DNA from: Planococcaceae bacterium UBA3370
Lineage (GTDB): Bacteria; Bacillota; Bacilli; Bacillales_A; Planococcaceae
DNA: 28,325 nucleotides
Reading direction: 5' to 3'
NCBI GenBank assembly: GCA_002360295.1
Contig: DEQI01000247.1
Coordinates: 1-28,325 of the forward strand
Shown: in pieces, positions 1-9,332 of the stretch
Numbering within the stretch: the first letter of the stretch is position 1
How the letters are laid out: each line of letters starts with the position of its first letter
Position numbers and translations under genes: made by a program
The notes under the pieces: model-generated
Seen by the model: the letters and a program-made list of their open reading frames with translations, nothing else
The model's database searches: none
What the model was told of the DNA's origin: nothing

Positions 1-386
1 CTTTTTTCAGTTCCCCGAGGACTCACTACTAGTGGTTTACGGAATATAATAACGTTTGGCGCTGGATAGTGTGTGGGGGAAAGTCCTATATCGTGTACCC
101 CAGCCGATACATTAATACGATAATATCCGTCAGCCCCATCCTTACTATTTCGTACATGTAGCTCTTTCATCACTTTACGTAAATCATGTAAAGTATACGG
201 CATCTGAATACGATATTCTGCTAATGCCTCACTTAAGCGATTAAAATGCTCTTGTAAAAATACAGCCACACCTTCATACGTTCTTAACGTTTCAAAAAAA
301 CCTAAACCGTATAAAAAACCATGGTCAAACGGTGATATCGATAATTCACTCGCATCCATATACTGTCCATTCATCCAACAAATCAT
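1..386 (-). CDS. pabC: Aminodeoxychorismate lyase (4-amino-4-deoxychorismate lyase), 3' end cut off by window edge
   Basis: This PLP enzyme of the aminotransferase class IV fold would convert 4-amino-4-deoxychorismate to p-aminobenzoate and pyruvate for folate synthesis. About 128 N-terminal residues are visible. They begin [19 protein letters not shown] and continue with [15 protein letters not shown], the family's typical N-terminal block (D-x-G-x-x-x-G-x-x-x-F-E). The catalytic lysine and PLP-binding regions lie partly outside the window. The start ATG overlaps the pabA stop as ATGA and has an AAGGAG ribosome site 9 bases upstream, inside pabA, so the two are translationally coupled. Other class IV enzymes (D-amino-acid or branched-chain aminotransferases) share this motif, but the pabB-pabA context makes PabC the best reading. 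Confidence 0.93.
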   Translation of the reverse strand, partial: MICWMNGQYMDASELSISPFDHGFLYGLGFFETLRTYEGVAVFLQEHFNRLSEALAEYRIQMPYTLHDLRKVMKELHVRNSKDGADGYYRINVSAGVHDIGLSPTHYPAPNVIIFRKPLVVSPRGTEK

Positions 387-967
387 AACGTTAGCTCCTT
401 ACAGTACAATGTCATAAAGTGCTTCAGTAACTCTTTACCACCTTCTGTCATAATCGATTCTGGATGATACTGTACGCCTTCTATAGGGAACTCTTTATGA
501 CGTATGCCCATAATCTCACCTTCTACTGTCCAAGCTGTTACTTCTAAACAATCTGGCAACGAATGTTTTTCGACAATGAGAGAATGGTAGCGTGTTGCAT
601 GAAACGGATTTGCATTCATTTGATGTAAGCCAACCTCATTATGATAAACCGGTGATGTTTTACCGTGCATGAGACGTTCTGCACGAATCACGTTACCTCC
701 AAATACTTGTGCAATGGCCTGATGTCCTAAACAAACTCCTAAAATCGGAATTTTCCCTGCAAAATATTCGATAATCGCCAAACTTTCCCCAGCCTCATTT
801 GGACTACATGGACCTGGAGAAATGACAATCATATTTGGTGCAAGTGTTTCTATCTCTTGTAGTGTGATGGCATCGTTACGCTTAACGATTATTTCTTGTC
901 CAAACTCTCCTAAATATTGCACTAAGTTGTACGTAAATGAATCATAGTTATCAATCATTAAAATCAT
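383..967 (-). CDS. pabA: Glutamine amidotransferase subunit of aminodeoxychorismate/anthranilate synthase
   Basis: This 194-residue class I glutamine amidotransferase hydrolyses glutamine and passes ammonia to the chorismate-binding partner PabB. The triad is visible: Cys79 in GVCLGHQ, and His168 and Glu170 in GVQYHPES. The [11 protein letters not shown] segment near residues 50-60 forms the usual oxyanion region. The start ATG overlaps the pabB stop as ATGA, and AGGAGG lies about 8 bases upstream; a second in-frame ATG three codons later is less well placed. In B. subtilis the equivalent subunit serves both folate and tryptophan synthesis. Whether it is shared here cannot be told, because no trp operon is in the window. 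Length is normal for the family. Confidence 0.95.
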   Translation of the reverse strand: MILMIDNYDSFTYNLVQYLGEFGQEIIVKRNDAITLQEIETLAPNMIVISPGPCSPNEAGESLAIIEYFAGKIPILGVCLGHQAIAQVFGGNVIRAERLMHGKTSPVYHNEVGLHQMNANPFHATRYHSLIVEKHSLPDCLEVTAWTVEGEIMGIRHKEFPIEGVQYHPESIMTEGGKELLKHFMTLYCKELTL

Positions 968-2370
968 TGGACTTCCTCCTCAGCCATGCCCTTTGCTTGC
1001 CACATCGCCTTCGCTTTATTAAGCGATTCGATATATTCATTTGCCGGCACAGAATCAATGACAATTCCCGCACCCGCTTGAATATAGGCCATTCCATCTT
1101 TTATATAGGCTGTACGAATAACGATATTAAATTCCATATCCCCATTAAAACCTAGCCATCCAATCGACCCTGTATATAAACCACGGCGCACTGGCTCTAA
1201 TTCTTCAATGATTTCCATTGTTCTTATTTTGGGTGCACCTGTAATAGTACCTCCAGGGAACATCGCACGAATGACATCTGCATTTGTTTTGTCAGGTGCT
1301 AGTTCACCTCGCACATTGGAGACAATATGCATGACATGAGAGTAACGTTCAATCACCATAAACTCATCCACTTCAACTGTTCCGTACTGACTTACTTTAC
1401 CTAAATCATTACGCTCTAAATCAACGAGCATGACATGTTCTGCCCGTTCCTTTTCGTTTTCTATTAATTCATTCGCTAGCCTCATATCATCTAATTCAGA
1501 ATTCCCCCTAGGGCGTGTCCCTGCAATCGGTCGAGTCGATAATACATTCCCTTTTTTCTTTATTAGTAATTCAGGCGAACCACTAACAACTGCAAAATCG
1601 GGTGCTGAAATAAAAGCCATATAGGGTGATGGATTAAATGAACGGACGGCTTCATATACGGTTATAGGAGGCGCTTGCAACGACTTCGCTTGGCGGGTTG
1701 ATAAATTGACTTGGAACACATCCCCTTGGGCAATGTATTGTTGGATTTTTCGTACCGCCTCTTCAAAATCATCCCCTAAAAAAGAAACCAATAGTTTACT
1801 TTCATCATTTTTCACCTCTATAGCAGTACCAGCTTGGAACTTACGTCTTTCTATGCCACGTCTTGCGGCTGCCTGCCAGTGTAATGCCCACTCATGTAAA
1901 TGAATATCACTTTCTTCACGCTTCATTAATGTCACTACATTCGTTTCATCATCCAATACTGCCCAATAATTAAATAAATAAAAATAAATATCCGGTACTT
2001 GTAGATCATCGATAGCAATTGTTGGGAGTTTTTCTATTCGGCGAGCATAATCATAAGAAATAAAGCCGATCGCACCACCTTGGAACTCCGGCAATTGAAA
2101 ATCTCGTTCTGTTTCATAGCGAAGTAAAAATTTTTCTAATAACTGAAGAGGCTCTCCTTCCTGCCACTCAAATCCATCTTGTAATTCAATTTGTAAACCT
2201 GCATCTTGTGAAAATGCAGTTGCAAATGGATGCCACGCTGCAATAGAATAGCGTCCACCCCGACCACTTTCTAAAAAGACATGACATTCCTGATCTTTTG
2301 TCTGTTCTTTATAACTATAGAAAAATTCATCTTTCGTCATTGAAAAAGTATATGTTTCAAGCTTTCCCAT
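964..2370 (-). CDS. pabB: Aminodeoxychorismate synthase component I (chorismate-binding subunit)
   Basis: This 468-residue enzyme of the anthranilate synthase component I/chorismate-binding family would use ammonia from PabA to aminate chorismate to 4-amino-4-deoxychorismate. The C-terminal catalytic half carries [10 protein letters not shown] (about residues 280-289), DLERNDLGK (317-325), [20 protein letters not shown] (373-392) and the AGAGIVIDS segment (432-440). The N-terminal part holds [11 protein letters not shown] (32-42), the equivalent of the TrpE LLES region. The longest frame begins at 2457, but ATG at 2370 has a good AAAGGAG site and gives the normal family N-terminus, so I use it. 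It is first in the pabB-pabA-pabC operon, with ATGA overlaps. The residue usually Lys in E. coli-type PabB (PIKGT) is Ala here, as in TrpE; the pabC neighbour still argues for the folate role. Confidence 0.92.
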   Translation of the reverse strand: MGKLETYTFSMTKDEFFYSYKEQTKDQECHVFLESGRGGRYSIAAWHPFATAFSQDAGLQIELQDGFEWQEGEPLQLLEKFLLRYETERDFQLPEFQGGAIGFISYDYARRIEKLPTIAIDDLQVPDIYFYLFNYWAVLDDETNVVTLMKREESDIHLHEWALHWQAAARRGIERRKFQAGTAIEVKNDESKLLVSFLGDDFEEAVRKIQQYIAQGDVFQVNLSTRQAKSLQAPPITVYEAVRSFNPSPYMAFISAPDFAVVSGSPELLIKKKGNVLSTRPIAGTRPRGNSELDDMRLANELIENEKERAEHVMLVDLERNDLGKVSQYGTVEVDEFMVIERYSHVMHIVSNVRGELAPDKTNADVIRAMFPGGTITGAPKIRTMEIIEELEPVRRGLYTGSIGWLGFNGDMEFNIVIRTAYIKDGMAYIQAGAGIVIDSVPANEYIESLNKAKAMWQAKGMAEEEVQ

Positions 2371-2477
2371 ACAATCACACTCCTTTTTTACTATTAAACT
2401 CGAAACGAACGAATAAAGCGAATAAAAAAAGAATGCATCTGAAAGCCAATGAACCAAATTTTATAACGAGATATGTA

Positions 2478-2524
2478 ATAAAAACAAGGCTGCTCTGTAA
2501 GTGATATGACTTACAGGACAGCCT
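2478..2524 (-). terminator. Intrinsic terminator of cysK
   Basis: Read on the minus strand, AGGCTG and CTGTAAGT pair with ACTTACAG and CAGCCT around a six-base loop. Two mismatched bases interrupt the stem, and a T-rich tract follows. It begins 11 bases after the cysK stop and separates cysK from the pab operon. Confidence 0.85.
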
Positions 2525-2535
2525 CGTTAGATAAA

Positions 2536-3465
2536 TTAGTCTTCAAATTGATAAAGTGGTGTTGATAAGTAGCGCTCACCGTTTGATGGTACGATGGCAA
2601 GTACGTTTGATCCGGCACCTAAACGTTTCGCAGTTTCAATAGCTGCATGAATGGCAGCACCTGAAGAAATTCCGCATAAAATTCCTTCTTCACGAGCCAC
2701 TTTACGAGCTACTTCAAATGCTGTTTCATTTTCTACAGGGAATATAGACGTATAGATTTCTGTATTTAATACTTTTGGTACGAAACCTGCGCCAATCCCT
2801 TGAATTTTATGAGGACCAGGGTTTCCACCTGAAAGAACAGGTGAATCTTTAGGCTCTACCGCAATAATTTCAATTTCTGGATATTTCTCTTTTAATACTT
2901 CGCCTGCTCCTGTAATGGTTCCGCCTGTTCCAATACCAGCAACAAATGCATCCAGTTTTAAACCGTCAAATGCTTCAACAATTTCTGGACCTGTCGTTAA
3001 ACGGTGAATTTCCGCGTTGGCTGCATTTTCGAATTGCTGTGGTAGGAAGTAGCCATGTTCTTTTGCTAACTCTTCTGCTTTAGCAATGGCACCTTTCATC
3101 CCTTCTGGACCAGGTGTTAAAACTAAATCCGCCCCATAGGCACGCAGTAAATTACGACGCTCTAAGCTCATTGTTTCAGGCATTACTAGGATCGCTTTAT
3201 AGCCTTTGGCAGCCGCAATCATCGCTAGACCAATACCTGTATTTCCACTTGTCGGCTCAATAATCGTGCCTCCTGGTTGTAATGTACCATCTTGCTCAGC
3301 CGCTTCAATCATTGCTAAAGCTAGACGGTCTTTTACAGAGCTTCCAGGGTTAAAGTACTCTAATTTCACATAAACGGTACCTTCGTTTTCAGCTGTTGCA
3401 TTATTTAATTTAACAATCGGTGTACGACCAACTAAATCGGCAACTGAATTAGCAATTTTACTCAT
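2536..3465 (-). CDS. cysK: Cysteine synthase A (O-acetylserine sulfhydrylase)
   Basis: This PLP enzyme makes L-cysteine from O-acetylserine and sulfide. In the 309-residue product Lys45 in SSVKDR is the PLP Schiff-base lysine, TSGNTG (72-77) is the substrate loop, [10 protein letters not shown] (177-186) binds the PLP phosphate and ISSGA (266-270) contacts the pyridine nitrogen. The longest frame starts at 3474, but that ATG sits on the GAGAGG ribosome site. ATG 3468 or ATG 3465 fit it, and MSKIANS (3465) resembles the known MVRVANS start of B. subtilis CysK. The gene has its own promoter, with a perfect 14-bp palindrome overlapping the -10, and its own terminator. In B. subtilis CysK also acts as partner of the CymR repressor; that role is possible here but not visible. 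Confidence 0.95.
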   Translation of the reverse strand: MSKIANSVADLVGRTPIVKLNNATAENEGTVYVKLEYFNPGSSVKDRLALAMIEAAEQDGTLQPGGTIIEPTSGNTGIGLAMIAAAKGYKAILVMPETMSLERRNLLRAYGADLVLTPGPEGMKGAIAKAEELAKEHGYFLPQQFENAANAEIHRLTTGPEIVEAFDGLKLDAFVAGIGTGGTITGAGEVLKEKYPEIEIIAVEPKDSPVLSGGNPGPHKIQGIGAGFVPKVLNTEIYTSIFPVENETAFEVARKVAREEGILCGISSGAAIHAAIETAKRLGAGSNVLAIVPSNGERYLSTPLYQFED

Positions 3466-3518
3466 CATACCCATCCTCTCTTAATCCCTACTATGTTTAT
3501 ATGTTTTACTTACTTCTT

Positions 3519-3548
3519 ATGTTACCAATTGGTAATACTTGTTGTCAA
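3519..3548 (-). promoter_or_regulatory. cysK promoter (sigma-A type) with overlapping palindromic operator
   Basis: On the minus strand TTGACA (3548-3543) and TAACAT (3524-3519) are separated by 18 bp. The perfect palindrome TTACCAATTGGTAA (3522-3535) overlaps the -10 and the adjacent spacer, a position where a bound repressor would block polymerase. The regulator is not identifiable from the sequence. CymR is the obvious candidate from B. subtilis, but this palindrome does not clearly match the CymR motif as I know it. Confidence 0.6.
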
Positions 3549-3597
3549 TGAAATTTCCCCATTGTCGAACATTAATTTTCAGAATATTACTTAACCT

Positions 3598-3642
3598 AAA
3601 AAAACGGAGGTGGCTGAATTTTTTCACTTCAGAACACCTCCA
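3598..3642 (-). terminator. Intrinsic terminator of the coaX-hslO-yacD operon
   Basis: On the minus strand GGAGGTG and an inner CTGAA arm pair with TTCAG and CACCTCC, followed by G and seven T residues. It lies directly after the PrsA-like gene and before the cysK promoter. Confidence 0.85.
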
Positions 3643-3655
3643 CTAAACTATTTGA

Positions 3656-4600
3656 TTATTGACCATAAAACCATGTTACATTAAAATCTCGCCAAAAGTT
3701 CTCAGGAGCAACGTTTGATGGTATTTGTTCCATCGCTAATTCTCTTTCAATATGACCTTTTACATCTTCATACGTAAATGACTGACCTTCTAACACTTCG
3801 TCTACATAGATGATTCCGTAACGACCATCACTTAATACGAATGGATCACTCACTTCTTGTACCTTTACATTTTGAACTGCCTTAGAAATCGCAGCATCTA
3901 TATTGGATTGATCGGTTGTAACAAAACCAATGTCTCCACCTAGACTTGCTGATGCACTATGTAAAGATCGTTCTCGTGCTAATGTTGAGAAATCGGAACC
4001 ATTTTTTATTTCTTTTAACGTATTTTCAGCATCTTTCTCCGATGCTGTCACAATAATCTTTGTACGGTATGCAGTTGGAATATTATAAAGGGATTGATTT
4101 TCTTTATAATAGCTTTCGATTGCCTCATCTTTTACAACTACATCTTTTGCCAGCACTTTTTCTAATATTAATTGAGCGCGAATTTTTTGACGCAGCTCTT
4201 TATCCGATAAATTTTGCATCGTTGTATCATTAATATCTTGTGCTGAACGTAATAAAGCTAATTCTAAGTCAATTTCCTCATCTGTTACTTTTATTTTATA
4301 TTGGGAAGCCGCTTTCTCCATTACCGCTTCATTGACTAAATTTTGTAGCGTTTCTTTACCGTAGCGACTTTCCATTGCACTTAACCATTGCTGACGAGTA
4401 ATTTTTTCGCCATCTACAGTAGCGACTACTTCGTCGCTACCTGTAGTATCTTTTGACGGTATTAACCATAGGACAAACCAAAATAAATTTCCCGCAAGCA
4501 GTATGGCGAGTAATATAAGAACAGGTTTTGTTTTTAAACGGCGCTGTGTTATGGGCGTTTTTGGTTGTGGTGCTGTGTGAAAATTACGATTGGATTTCAT
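3656..4600 (-). CDS. yacD: Membrane-anchored parvulin-type peptidyl-prolyl isomerase, PrsA/SurA-like (YacD)
   Basis: This 314-residue protein has a short basic cytoplasmic N-terminus and one membrane segment at about residues 26-48. A SurA-type N-terminal helical domain follows (about 60-165). The parvulin (PPIC) domain lies at about 176-268, including [20 protein letters not shown] and a closing [17 protein letters not shown]. The orientation predicts an extracytoplasmic chaperone or foldase. The membrane segment contains no cysteine, so it is not a lipoprotein like PrsA but a membrane-anchored relative. Its start lies 17 bases inside the end of hslO with a modest GAAGGG site, and it ends the coaX-hslO operon, as yacD does in B. 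subtilis. The client proteins are unknown. Confidence 0.85.
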   Translation of the reverse strand: MKSNRNFHTAPQPKTPITQRRLKTKPVLILLAILLAGNLFWFVLWLIPSKDTTGSDEVVATVDGEKITRQQWLSAMESRYGKETLQNLVNEAVMEKAASQYKIKVTDEEIDLELALLRSAQDINDTTMQNLSDKELRQKIRAQLILEKVLAKDVVVKDEAIESYYKENQSLYNIPTAYRTKIIVTASEKDAENTLKEIKNGSDFSTLARERSLHSASASLGGDIGFVTTDQSNIDAAISKAVQNVKVQEVSDPFVLSDGRYGIIYVDEVLEGQSFTYEDVKGHIERELAMEQIPSNVAPENFWRDFNVTWFYGQ

Positions 4601-5465
4601 TTATGAACCCTTCAAGTTCCTCTTTACTGAAATCATATGTCTCTAAGCAGAAATGACATTGTGCTTCAGCTGCACCATCTTGCTCAATCATTTCTTGAAT
4701 TTCTTCTACACCTAACCCAATAATCGCAGCACCAAAACGATCTTTTGAGCATTGACATTTAAATTGCACTGGCATTGTATCTAAAATTTGAACATTTCCT
4801 TCACCTAATACTGCTTCTAAAATTTGTTCAGGTGTGAAACCTTTCTCAATCATTTTTGAAACAGGTTCAATTGTCGCCAGATGTGCCTCTATCGCATCAA
4901 TTGTTTCATCCTCACAACCAGGCATTAATTGAAGAATAAATCCACCAGCAGCTAAAATCGTGTTATCGGGATTCACGAGTACACCTAATCCTACTGATGA
5001 AGGCACCTGTTCGCTCGTAGCAAAATAATAAGTAAAGTCTTCTGCAATTTCGCCCGATACAATCGGTGTTTGTCCAGAGAACATATCACGTAAGCCTAAG
5101 TCTTTTACAATCGTTAACATACCTTCTGTACCGACTGCACGGCGTACATCTAATTTCCCTTGCTCATTTAAATCAAAATGGACTTGACCATTTGTAACGT
5201 AACCGCGCACATCACCTTTAGCATCGGCATCGATAATCATTGGACCAATCGGACCGTTACCTTCAATTTTTACCGTTAATTTATCTTCTCCCTTGAGCAT
5301 AGCTCCCATCATAACTGCAGCCGTCATGGAACGACCGAGTGCTGCTGATACGATAGGCCATGTCTGATGGCGACGCTGCGCTTCTCCTACTGTCTCTGTT
5401 GTTCGTGCAGCAAATGCTCGCACTTGTCCGTTATATCCAATGGCTCTTACTAAATAATCTGTCAT
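4584..5465 (-). CDS. hslO: Redox-regulated molecular chaperone Hsp33
   Basis: This cytoplasmic holdase chaperone is activated by oxidation of its zinc centre. The 293-residue protein opens with [18 protein letters not shown], typical of the Hsp33 fold. It ends with the redox switch: Cys237 and Cys239 (CQC) plus Cys270 and Cys273 (CHFC), matching the family pattern CxC then CxxC about 30 residues later. Between them lies a helix-rich linker. The start ATG has AGAGG nine bases upstream and lies 18 bases after coaX; the downstream PPIase gene overlaps it, so the three form one operon. Length is normal for the family. Confidence 0.96.
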   Translation of the reverse strand: MTDYLVRAIGYNGQVRAFAARTTETVGEAQRRHQTWPIVSAALGRSMTAAVMMGAMLKGEDKLTVKIEGNGPIGPMIIDADAKGDVRGYVTNGQVHFDLNEQGKLDVRRAVGTEGMLTIVKDLGLRDMFSGQTPIVSGEIAEDFTYYFATSEQVPSSVGLGVLVNPDNTILAAGGFILQLMPGCEDETIDAIEAHLATIEPVSKMIEKGFTPEQILEAVLGEGNVQILDTMPVQFKCQCSKDRFGAAIIGLGVEEIQEMIEQDGAAEAQCHFCLETYDFSKEELEGFINEIQS

Positions 5466-5483
5466 ATTACTATATCCTCTTTT

Positions 5484-6257
5484 CTATTGATTACGTTTAT
5501 ATATGATGTGTAAACCCTTTAATGTTAAAAACTGATCGACCACATCAATCATTTGTGTTTCGTTTGCGATTAAGTTAGCTAGGCTTCCTGTCGCAATCAC
5601 AAGCGGCTCGATTTTACTTTGCTGTTTTATTCGGCTTACTATACCTTCTACTTGGCCAATAAATCCATAAAAAATGCCCGATTGCATAGCCATCACCGTA
5701 TTTTTCCCAACAATTTGAGTTGGACGTGCAATTTCAATACGCGGTAGTTTGGAGGCGCGTGTAAAAAGGGCTTCCGTTGAAATCGCTATACCAGGTGCTA
5801 TAACCCCGCCCATATAATCACCTTTTTCATTTAAATAACAGTACGTAATTGCTGTTCCAAAGTCAACTATAATTAACGGGCGTCCTTCTCCACCGTATTG
5901 CGCTAGTGCGGATGTCGCATTAACGATACGGTCAGCACCGACTTCACGTGGATTTTCATATTTAATATTAAGTCCTGTTTTTACACCCGGACCGACAATA
6001 AGTGGCTTAACATGAAAATATTTTTCTATCATCGTTTGGAGTTCAAACATGATAGGTGGTACAACCGAAGATATAATAACACCTTCGATTTGCTCAAATG
6101 TAATTCCTTCATGACTAAAAAATGCTTTGACTAGCATAGCATACTCATCACCCGTTTTATGCCGATCCGTTTCCATACGCCAATTGTAAACCAGTTGATC
6201 GTTATCATACACGCCAAGAATAATGTTTGAATTCCCTGCATCCATTACTAAAATCAT
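5484..6257 (-). CDS. coaX: Type III pantothenate kinase
   Basis: This ASKHA-fold kinase catalyses the first step of coenzyme A synthesis, phosphorylating pantothenate. Visible motifs are the phosphate loop [10 protein letters not shown] (residues 6-15), [26 protein letters not shown] and the [11 protein letters not shown] segment. The first motif is usually DxGNT; here the Thr is replaced by Ser, a conservative change. The longest frame begins with GTG at 6266, but that codon abuts the AGTAGGT ribosome site. ATG 6257 is correctly spaced and gives the usual MILV start (257 residues). It is first gene of the coaX-hslO-yacD operon. Type III kinases are insensitive to CoA feedback, a family property not visible here. 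Confidence 0.95.
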   Translation of the reverse strand: MILVMDAGNSNIILGVYDNDQLVYNWRMETDRHKTGDEYAMLVKAFFSHEGITFEQIEGVIISSVVPPIMFELQTMIEKYFHVKPLIVGPGVKTGLNIKYENPREVGADRIVNATSALAQYGGEGRPLIIVDFGTAITYCYLNEKGDYMGGVIAPGIAISTEALFTRASKLPRIEIARPTQIVGKNTVMAMQSGIFYGFIGQVEGIVSRIKQQSKIEPLVIATGSLANLIANETQMIDVVDQFLTLKGLHIIYKRNQ

Positions 6258-6295
6258 CAAACTCACACCTACTCACTTCTGTATACATGTACAAA

Positions 6296-6304
6296 ATAAT
6301 ACCA
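6296..6304 (-). promoter_or_regulatory. Possible extended -10 promoter of the coaX operon
   Basis: On the minus strand TGGTATTAT (extended TGN plus TATTAT) lies 39 bases upstream of the chosen coaX start. No good -35 is found at 17 bp. It is plausible because the operon has no other visible promoter, but the match is only moderate. Confidence 0.35.
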
Positions 6305-6330
6305 TATGGAGCATACGTCTACTAATAACA

Positions 6331-6427
6331 AAAACTCACGCCCTTTGTTTAGCCCCGACAAGCTCCGGAGAACCTCACTCGAAAGCCTCTTCCTCACTTT
6401 CGAGTGGCTGGCGCTGGAGTTAGACAT
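6331..6427. repeat. Diverged copy of the dispersed structured repeat
   Basis: This copy shares with the tandem copies near 24285-24537 the landmarks GCCCCGACAAGC, a hairpin built on TCGAAAG/CTTTCGA, and the closing GGCGCTGGAGTTAGACAT. Its central hairpin is a perfect 10-bp stem, CACTCGAAAG (6376-6385) with CTTTCGAGTG (6397-6406). It lies in the 348-bp gap between ftsH and coaX. Apart from the ftsH terminator and a candidate coaX promoter I see nothing else in that gap. Confidence 0.7.
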
Positions 6428-6559
6428 TACTCGAACTCCGAAATTTATACTAAAAAGACTTTCTAAAAGACTTTAATACAAACGCTTTATCGATAGACTA
6501 AGGCATTTTAATAGACCATCAAACGGTAATATGATGAGGAATGCATATCAACGAGCGAA

Positions 6560-6599
6560 GGGGGTGTCCGGAAAGTATGTTTACTTTCTGGACACCCCC
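6560..6599 (-). terminator. Hairpin terminator after ftsH
   Basis: On the minus strand GGGGGTGTCC and GAAAGTA pair with TACTTTC and GGACACCCCC, with one A-C mismatch and a four-base loop. This very stable stem begins six bases after the ftsH stop. The following bases are TTCGCTCGTT rather than a pure T-tract, so termination efficiency is uncertain. A related hairpin with the same tail follows yabR at 13945-13984. Confidence 0.75.
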
Positions 6600-6605
6600 T
6601 TTAGC

Positions 6606-8627
6606 TTATTTACGGCCTTCGTCTAATCCTGTTGGACCTTCTGAAGGTGCATCTTCTTTTGGTAAGTCACCAGTCGTTGGTGTCGACTTTTGACCAATTA
6701 CTTCTTCATTAATCGTTGAAGAACCTGCAGTTTCAATAACCGGTTTAATACTAATTGTCTCTTCGGCTTCTTCATCAACTTGATCATTCGACTCGATTGG
6801 CAATTTCCCGTGATCACGTAAATGTTCGATTTCTTGCGCATTTAATGTTTCTTTCTCCATTAAAGTATTAGCAATTAAATCTAATAGATCACGTTTCTCA
6901 GTTAATATACGTTTAGTACGTTCATATTGTGCATCGACAATGCTTTGAATTTCCTTGTCAATTTCATATGCAATAGAATCTGAGTAATTTTGATCCGAGT
7001 TAAAATCTCGGCCTAAGAATACATTGCCACCTTGGCTAGAACCATATTGTACGGCACCAAGATTTTCACTCATTCCGTATTCAGTTACCATCGCACGTGC
7101 AATGCTCGTTACTTTTTGGAAGTCATTATGTGCTCCTGTTGAAACTTCACCAAGAACGATTTCTTCCGCTACACGACCACCAAGTAGACCCGCAATACGA
7201 TCTAATAGCTCTTGCTTTGTCGTGAAGAAGCGCTCTTCCTTCGGTAACATAATGGCATAGCCCCCCGCTTGACCACGAGGTACAATTGTTACTTTGTGTA
7301 CTGTATCTGCTTCATCCAGCTCTAAGCCAACAACAACGTGACCTGCTTCGTGGAAAGCAACAAGTTTCTTCTCTTTTGCCGAGTACACGCGACTCGCTTT
7401 TGCAGGACCTGCAATAACGCGGTCAGAAGCTTCATCAATATCTGCCATGTTAATTGTTTTTTTACTTTTACGGGCAGCAACAAGTGCCGCTTCGTTTAAT
7501 AAGTTTTCAAGATCCGCACCCGAGAAGCCCGGTGTACGTTGTGCCACTGCTGCTAAATCAACTGAATCAGCTAGCGGTTTGTTACGAGCATGGACTTTCA
7601 GAATAGCTTCGCGTCCTTTTACATCAGGATGCCCTACTGTAATTTGACGGTCAAAACGACCTGGACGTAATAACGCTTTATCTAGAATATCTGGGCGGTT
7701 TGTTGCAGCGATAATAATAATCCCTTCGTTTGCACCGAATCCATCCATTTCAACTAGTAATTGGTTTAATGTTTGCTCACGCTCATCGTGACCGCCACCA
7801 AGACCAGCGCCACGTTGACGACCTACCGCATCAATCTCATCAATAAAGATAATACATGGGGCGTTTTTCTTCGCATTTTCGAATAAATCACGTACACGAG
7901 ATGCACCGACACCGACGAACATTTCTACGAAGTCAGAACCTGAAATCGAGAAGAATGGAACGCCTGCCTCACCTGCAACTGCACGTGCCAGTAATGTTTT
8001 ACCAGTACCCGGAGGACCAACAAGTAAAATACCTTTTGGAATACGTGCTCCAATTTCAGTAAACTTGCGGTGATCTTTTAAGAAATCAACTACTTCAACG
8101 AGCTCTGCTTTTTCTTCATCAGCACCAGCCACATCATTGAAGCGCACTTTTTTCTTTTCTTGATCATACAGTTTAGCTTTGGATTTACCAAAGTTCATCA
8201 CTTTATTGCCCCCACCTTGAGATTGACTCAATAGGAAGAAGAATAAAATGATAATGATAATGAATGGGATTATGCCCGTAAAGAAGCTTACCCAGCCACT
8301 TGTTTCAGGAGCTTTTTCAAACTTTACTGTTGGATAGTTATCTTGGATATTGATAACCCGATCCAATGCAGCTTGATTGTTTTGAGGCAAGTTCACTGTG
8401 AATGTTTTACCATCCTCTGCTCCTTTAAACTTACCTTTTACAACATAAACGCCTTTATCTGGCTGTAGTGTCACACTTTCCACTTTGCCCGCGTCTAATT
8501 GTTCAAAAAACGTATAATAATCTAACTCTTCAACAGCTTGATTGCCACCATTAAATGTACCAAAAATCCCGATAATCACGAGAAAAATTAATAAGTAAAA
8601 TATGGTGTATCGAAATATTCGATTCAT
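6606..8627 (-). CDS. ftsH: ATP-dependent zinc metalloprotease FtsH
   Basis: This membrane AAA+ protease forms hexamers that extract and degrade membrane and short-lived proteins. The 673-residue product has a first membrane segment (about residues 5-23), a small extracytoplasmic domain and a second membrane segment (about 112-133). The AAA domain follows, with Walker A GPPGTGKT (204-211), Walker B IIFIDEID (259-266) and [19 protein letters not shown]. The zinc site is HEAGH (426-430). An acidic, Thr/Ser-rich C-terminal tail follows, as is usual in Bacillales. The longest frame starts with GTG at 8642 on top of the ribosome site; ATG 8627 with GAGGAGG six bases upstream is the likely start. 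It lies downstream of hpt and tilS, as in B. subtilis. Confidence 0.97.
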   Translation of the reverse strand: MNRIFRYTIFYLLIFLVIIGIFGTFNGGNQAVEELDYYTFFEQLDAGKVESVTLQPDKGVYVVKGKFKGAEDGKTFTVNLPQNNQAALDRVINIQDNYPTVKFEKAPETSGWVSFFTGIIPFIIIIILFFFLLSQSQGGGNKVMNFGKSKAKLYDQEKKKVRFNDVAGADEEKAELVEVVDFLKDHRKFTEIGARIPKGILLVGPPGTGKTLLARAVAGEAGVPFFSISGSDFVEMFVGVGASRVRDLFENAKKNAPCIIFIDEIDAVGRQRGAGLGGGHDEREQTLNQLLVEMDGFGANEGIIIIAATNRPDILDKALLRPGRFDRQITVGHPDVKGREAILKVHARNKPLADSVDLAAVAQRTPGFSGADLENLLNEAALVAARKSKKTINMADIDEASDRVIAGPAKASRVYSAKEKKLVAFHEAGHVVVGLELDEADTVHKVTIVPRGQAGGYAIMLPKEERFFTTKQELLDRIAGLLGGRVAEEIVLGEVSTGAHNDFQKVTSIARAMVTEYGMSENLGAVQYGSSQGGNVFLGRDFNSDQNYSDSIAYEIDKEIQSIVDAQYERTKRILTEKRDLLDLIANTLMEKETLNAQEIEHLRDHGKLPIESNDQVDEEAEETISIKPVIETAGSSTINEEVIGQKSTPTTGDLPKEDAPSEGPTGLDEGRK

Positions 8628-8759
8628 CCCCAGCCTCCTCACAACATAACAGAAAAACTATAAGTAAAATCTTAACATACGTTCATTTTTTCATACAACG
8701 AAAAGCACTAAGTAAATTGTATTCATCTAGATTTATGTCCAAATCGTTACACAAAACAC

Positions 8760-9305
8760 TTAAAAAGAATACACTTCTCGCTTTAAAATACCGATGTAAG
8801 GTAAATTACGATATTTTTCTGCATAATCTAAACCATAACCAACTACAAATCCATCTGGCACTTGGAAACCTACAATATCTGCATTTAAATCTACTTTACG
8901 GCCAGATGGCTTATCTAAAAGCGTAACAATTTTAATCGAATTCGCTTTACGATATTTGAATAAATCTACAAGGTAGCTCAAAGTTAAACCACTATCAATA
9001 ATGTCTTCGATAATAATGACATCGCGACCTTCTACACTTGTATTTAAATCCTTTAATATTTTTACTTCACCAGACGATACAGTTGCATTACCATAGCTTG
9101 AAACATCCATAAAGTCAACTTCTACGTAAGAATCAAAACGCTTCATCAGGTCCGTCATAAATGGCATCGCACCTTTTAAAACACCAATGGCTAACGGAAA
9201 TTTATTGTCATATTCAGCAGTAAGTTGTGCCCCTAGCTCTCGAATACGCTCTTGAATTTGCTCTTCCGTAATCATAATTTTTTCAATGTCTTGTTGAATC
9301 ATCAT
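8760..9305 (-). CDS. hpt: Hypoxanthine-guanine phosphoribosyltransferase
   Basis: This purine salvage enzyme makes IMP or GMP from hypoxanthine or guanine and PRPP. The 181-residue protein carries the PRPP-binding motif [16 protein letters not shown] (residues 95-110) and the [12 protein letters not shown] segment (42-53) that forms the pyrophosphate loop region. Its start [18 protein letters not shown] resembles the B. subtilis HprT start. AGGAGG lies five bases before ATG 9305, with a second ATG adjacent. It lies 27 bases after tilS. The tilS-hpt-ftsH order is strongly conserved in Firmicutes. Confidence 0.96.
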   Translation of the reverse strand: MMIQQDIEKIMITEEQIQERIRELGAQLTAEYDNKFPLAIGVLKGAMPFMTDLMKRFDSYVEVDFMDVSSYGNATVSSGEVKILKDLNTSVEGRDVIIIEDIIDSGLTLSYLVDLFKYRKANSIKIVTLLDKPSGRKVDLNADIVGFQVPDGFVVGYGLDYAEKYRNLPYIGILKREVYSF

Positions 9306-9332
9306 CGATTCCTCCTTAATTGTTGAGACGCT

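Noticed and set aside
2371..2457. N-terminal extension of pabB with a hydrophobic stretch
   Set aside because: No ribosome site supports the upstream start, while ATG 2370 has a strong one and gives the family N-terminus.
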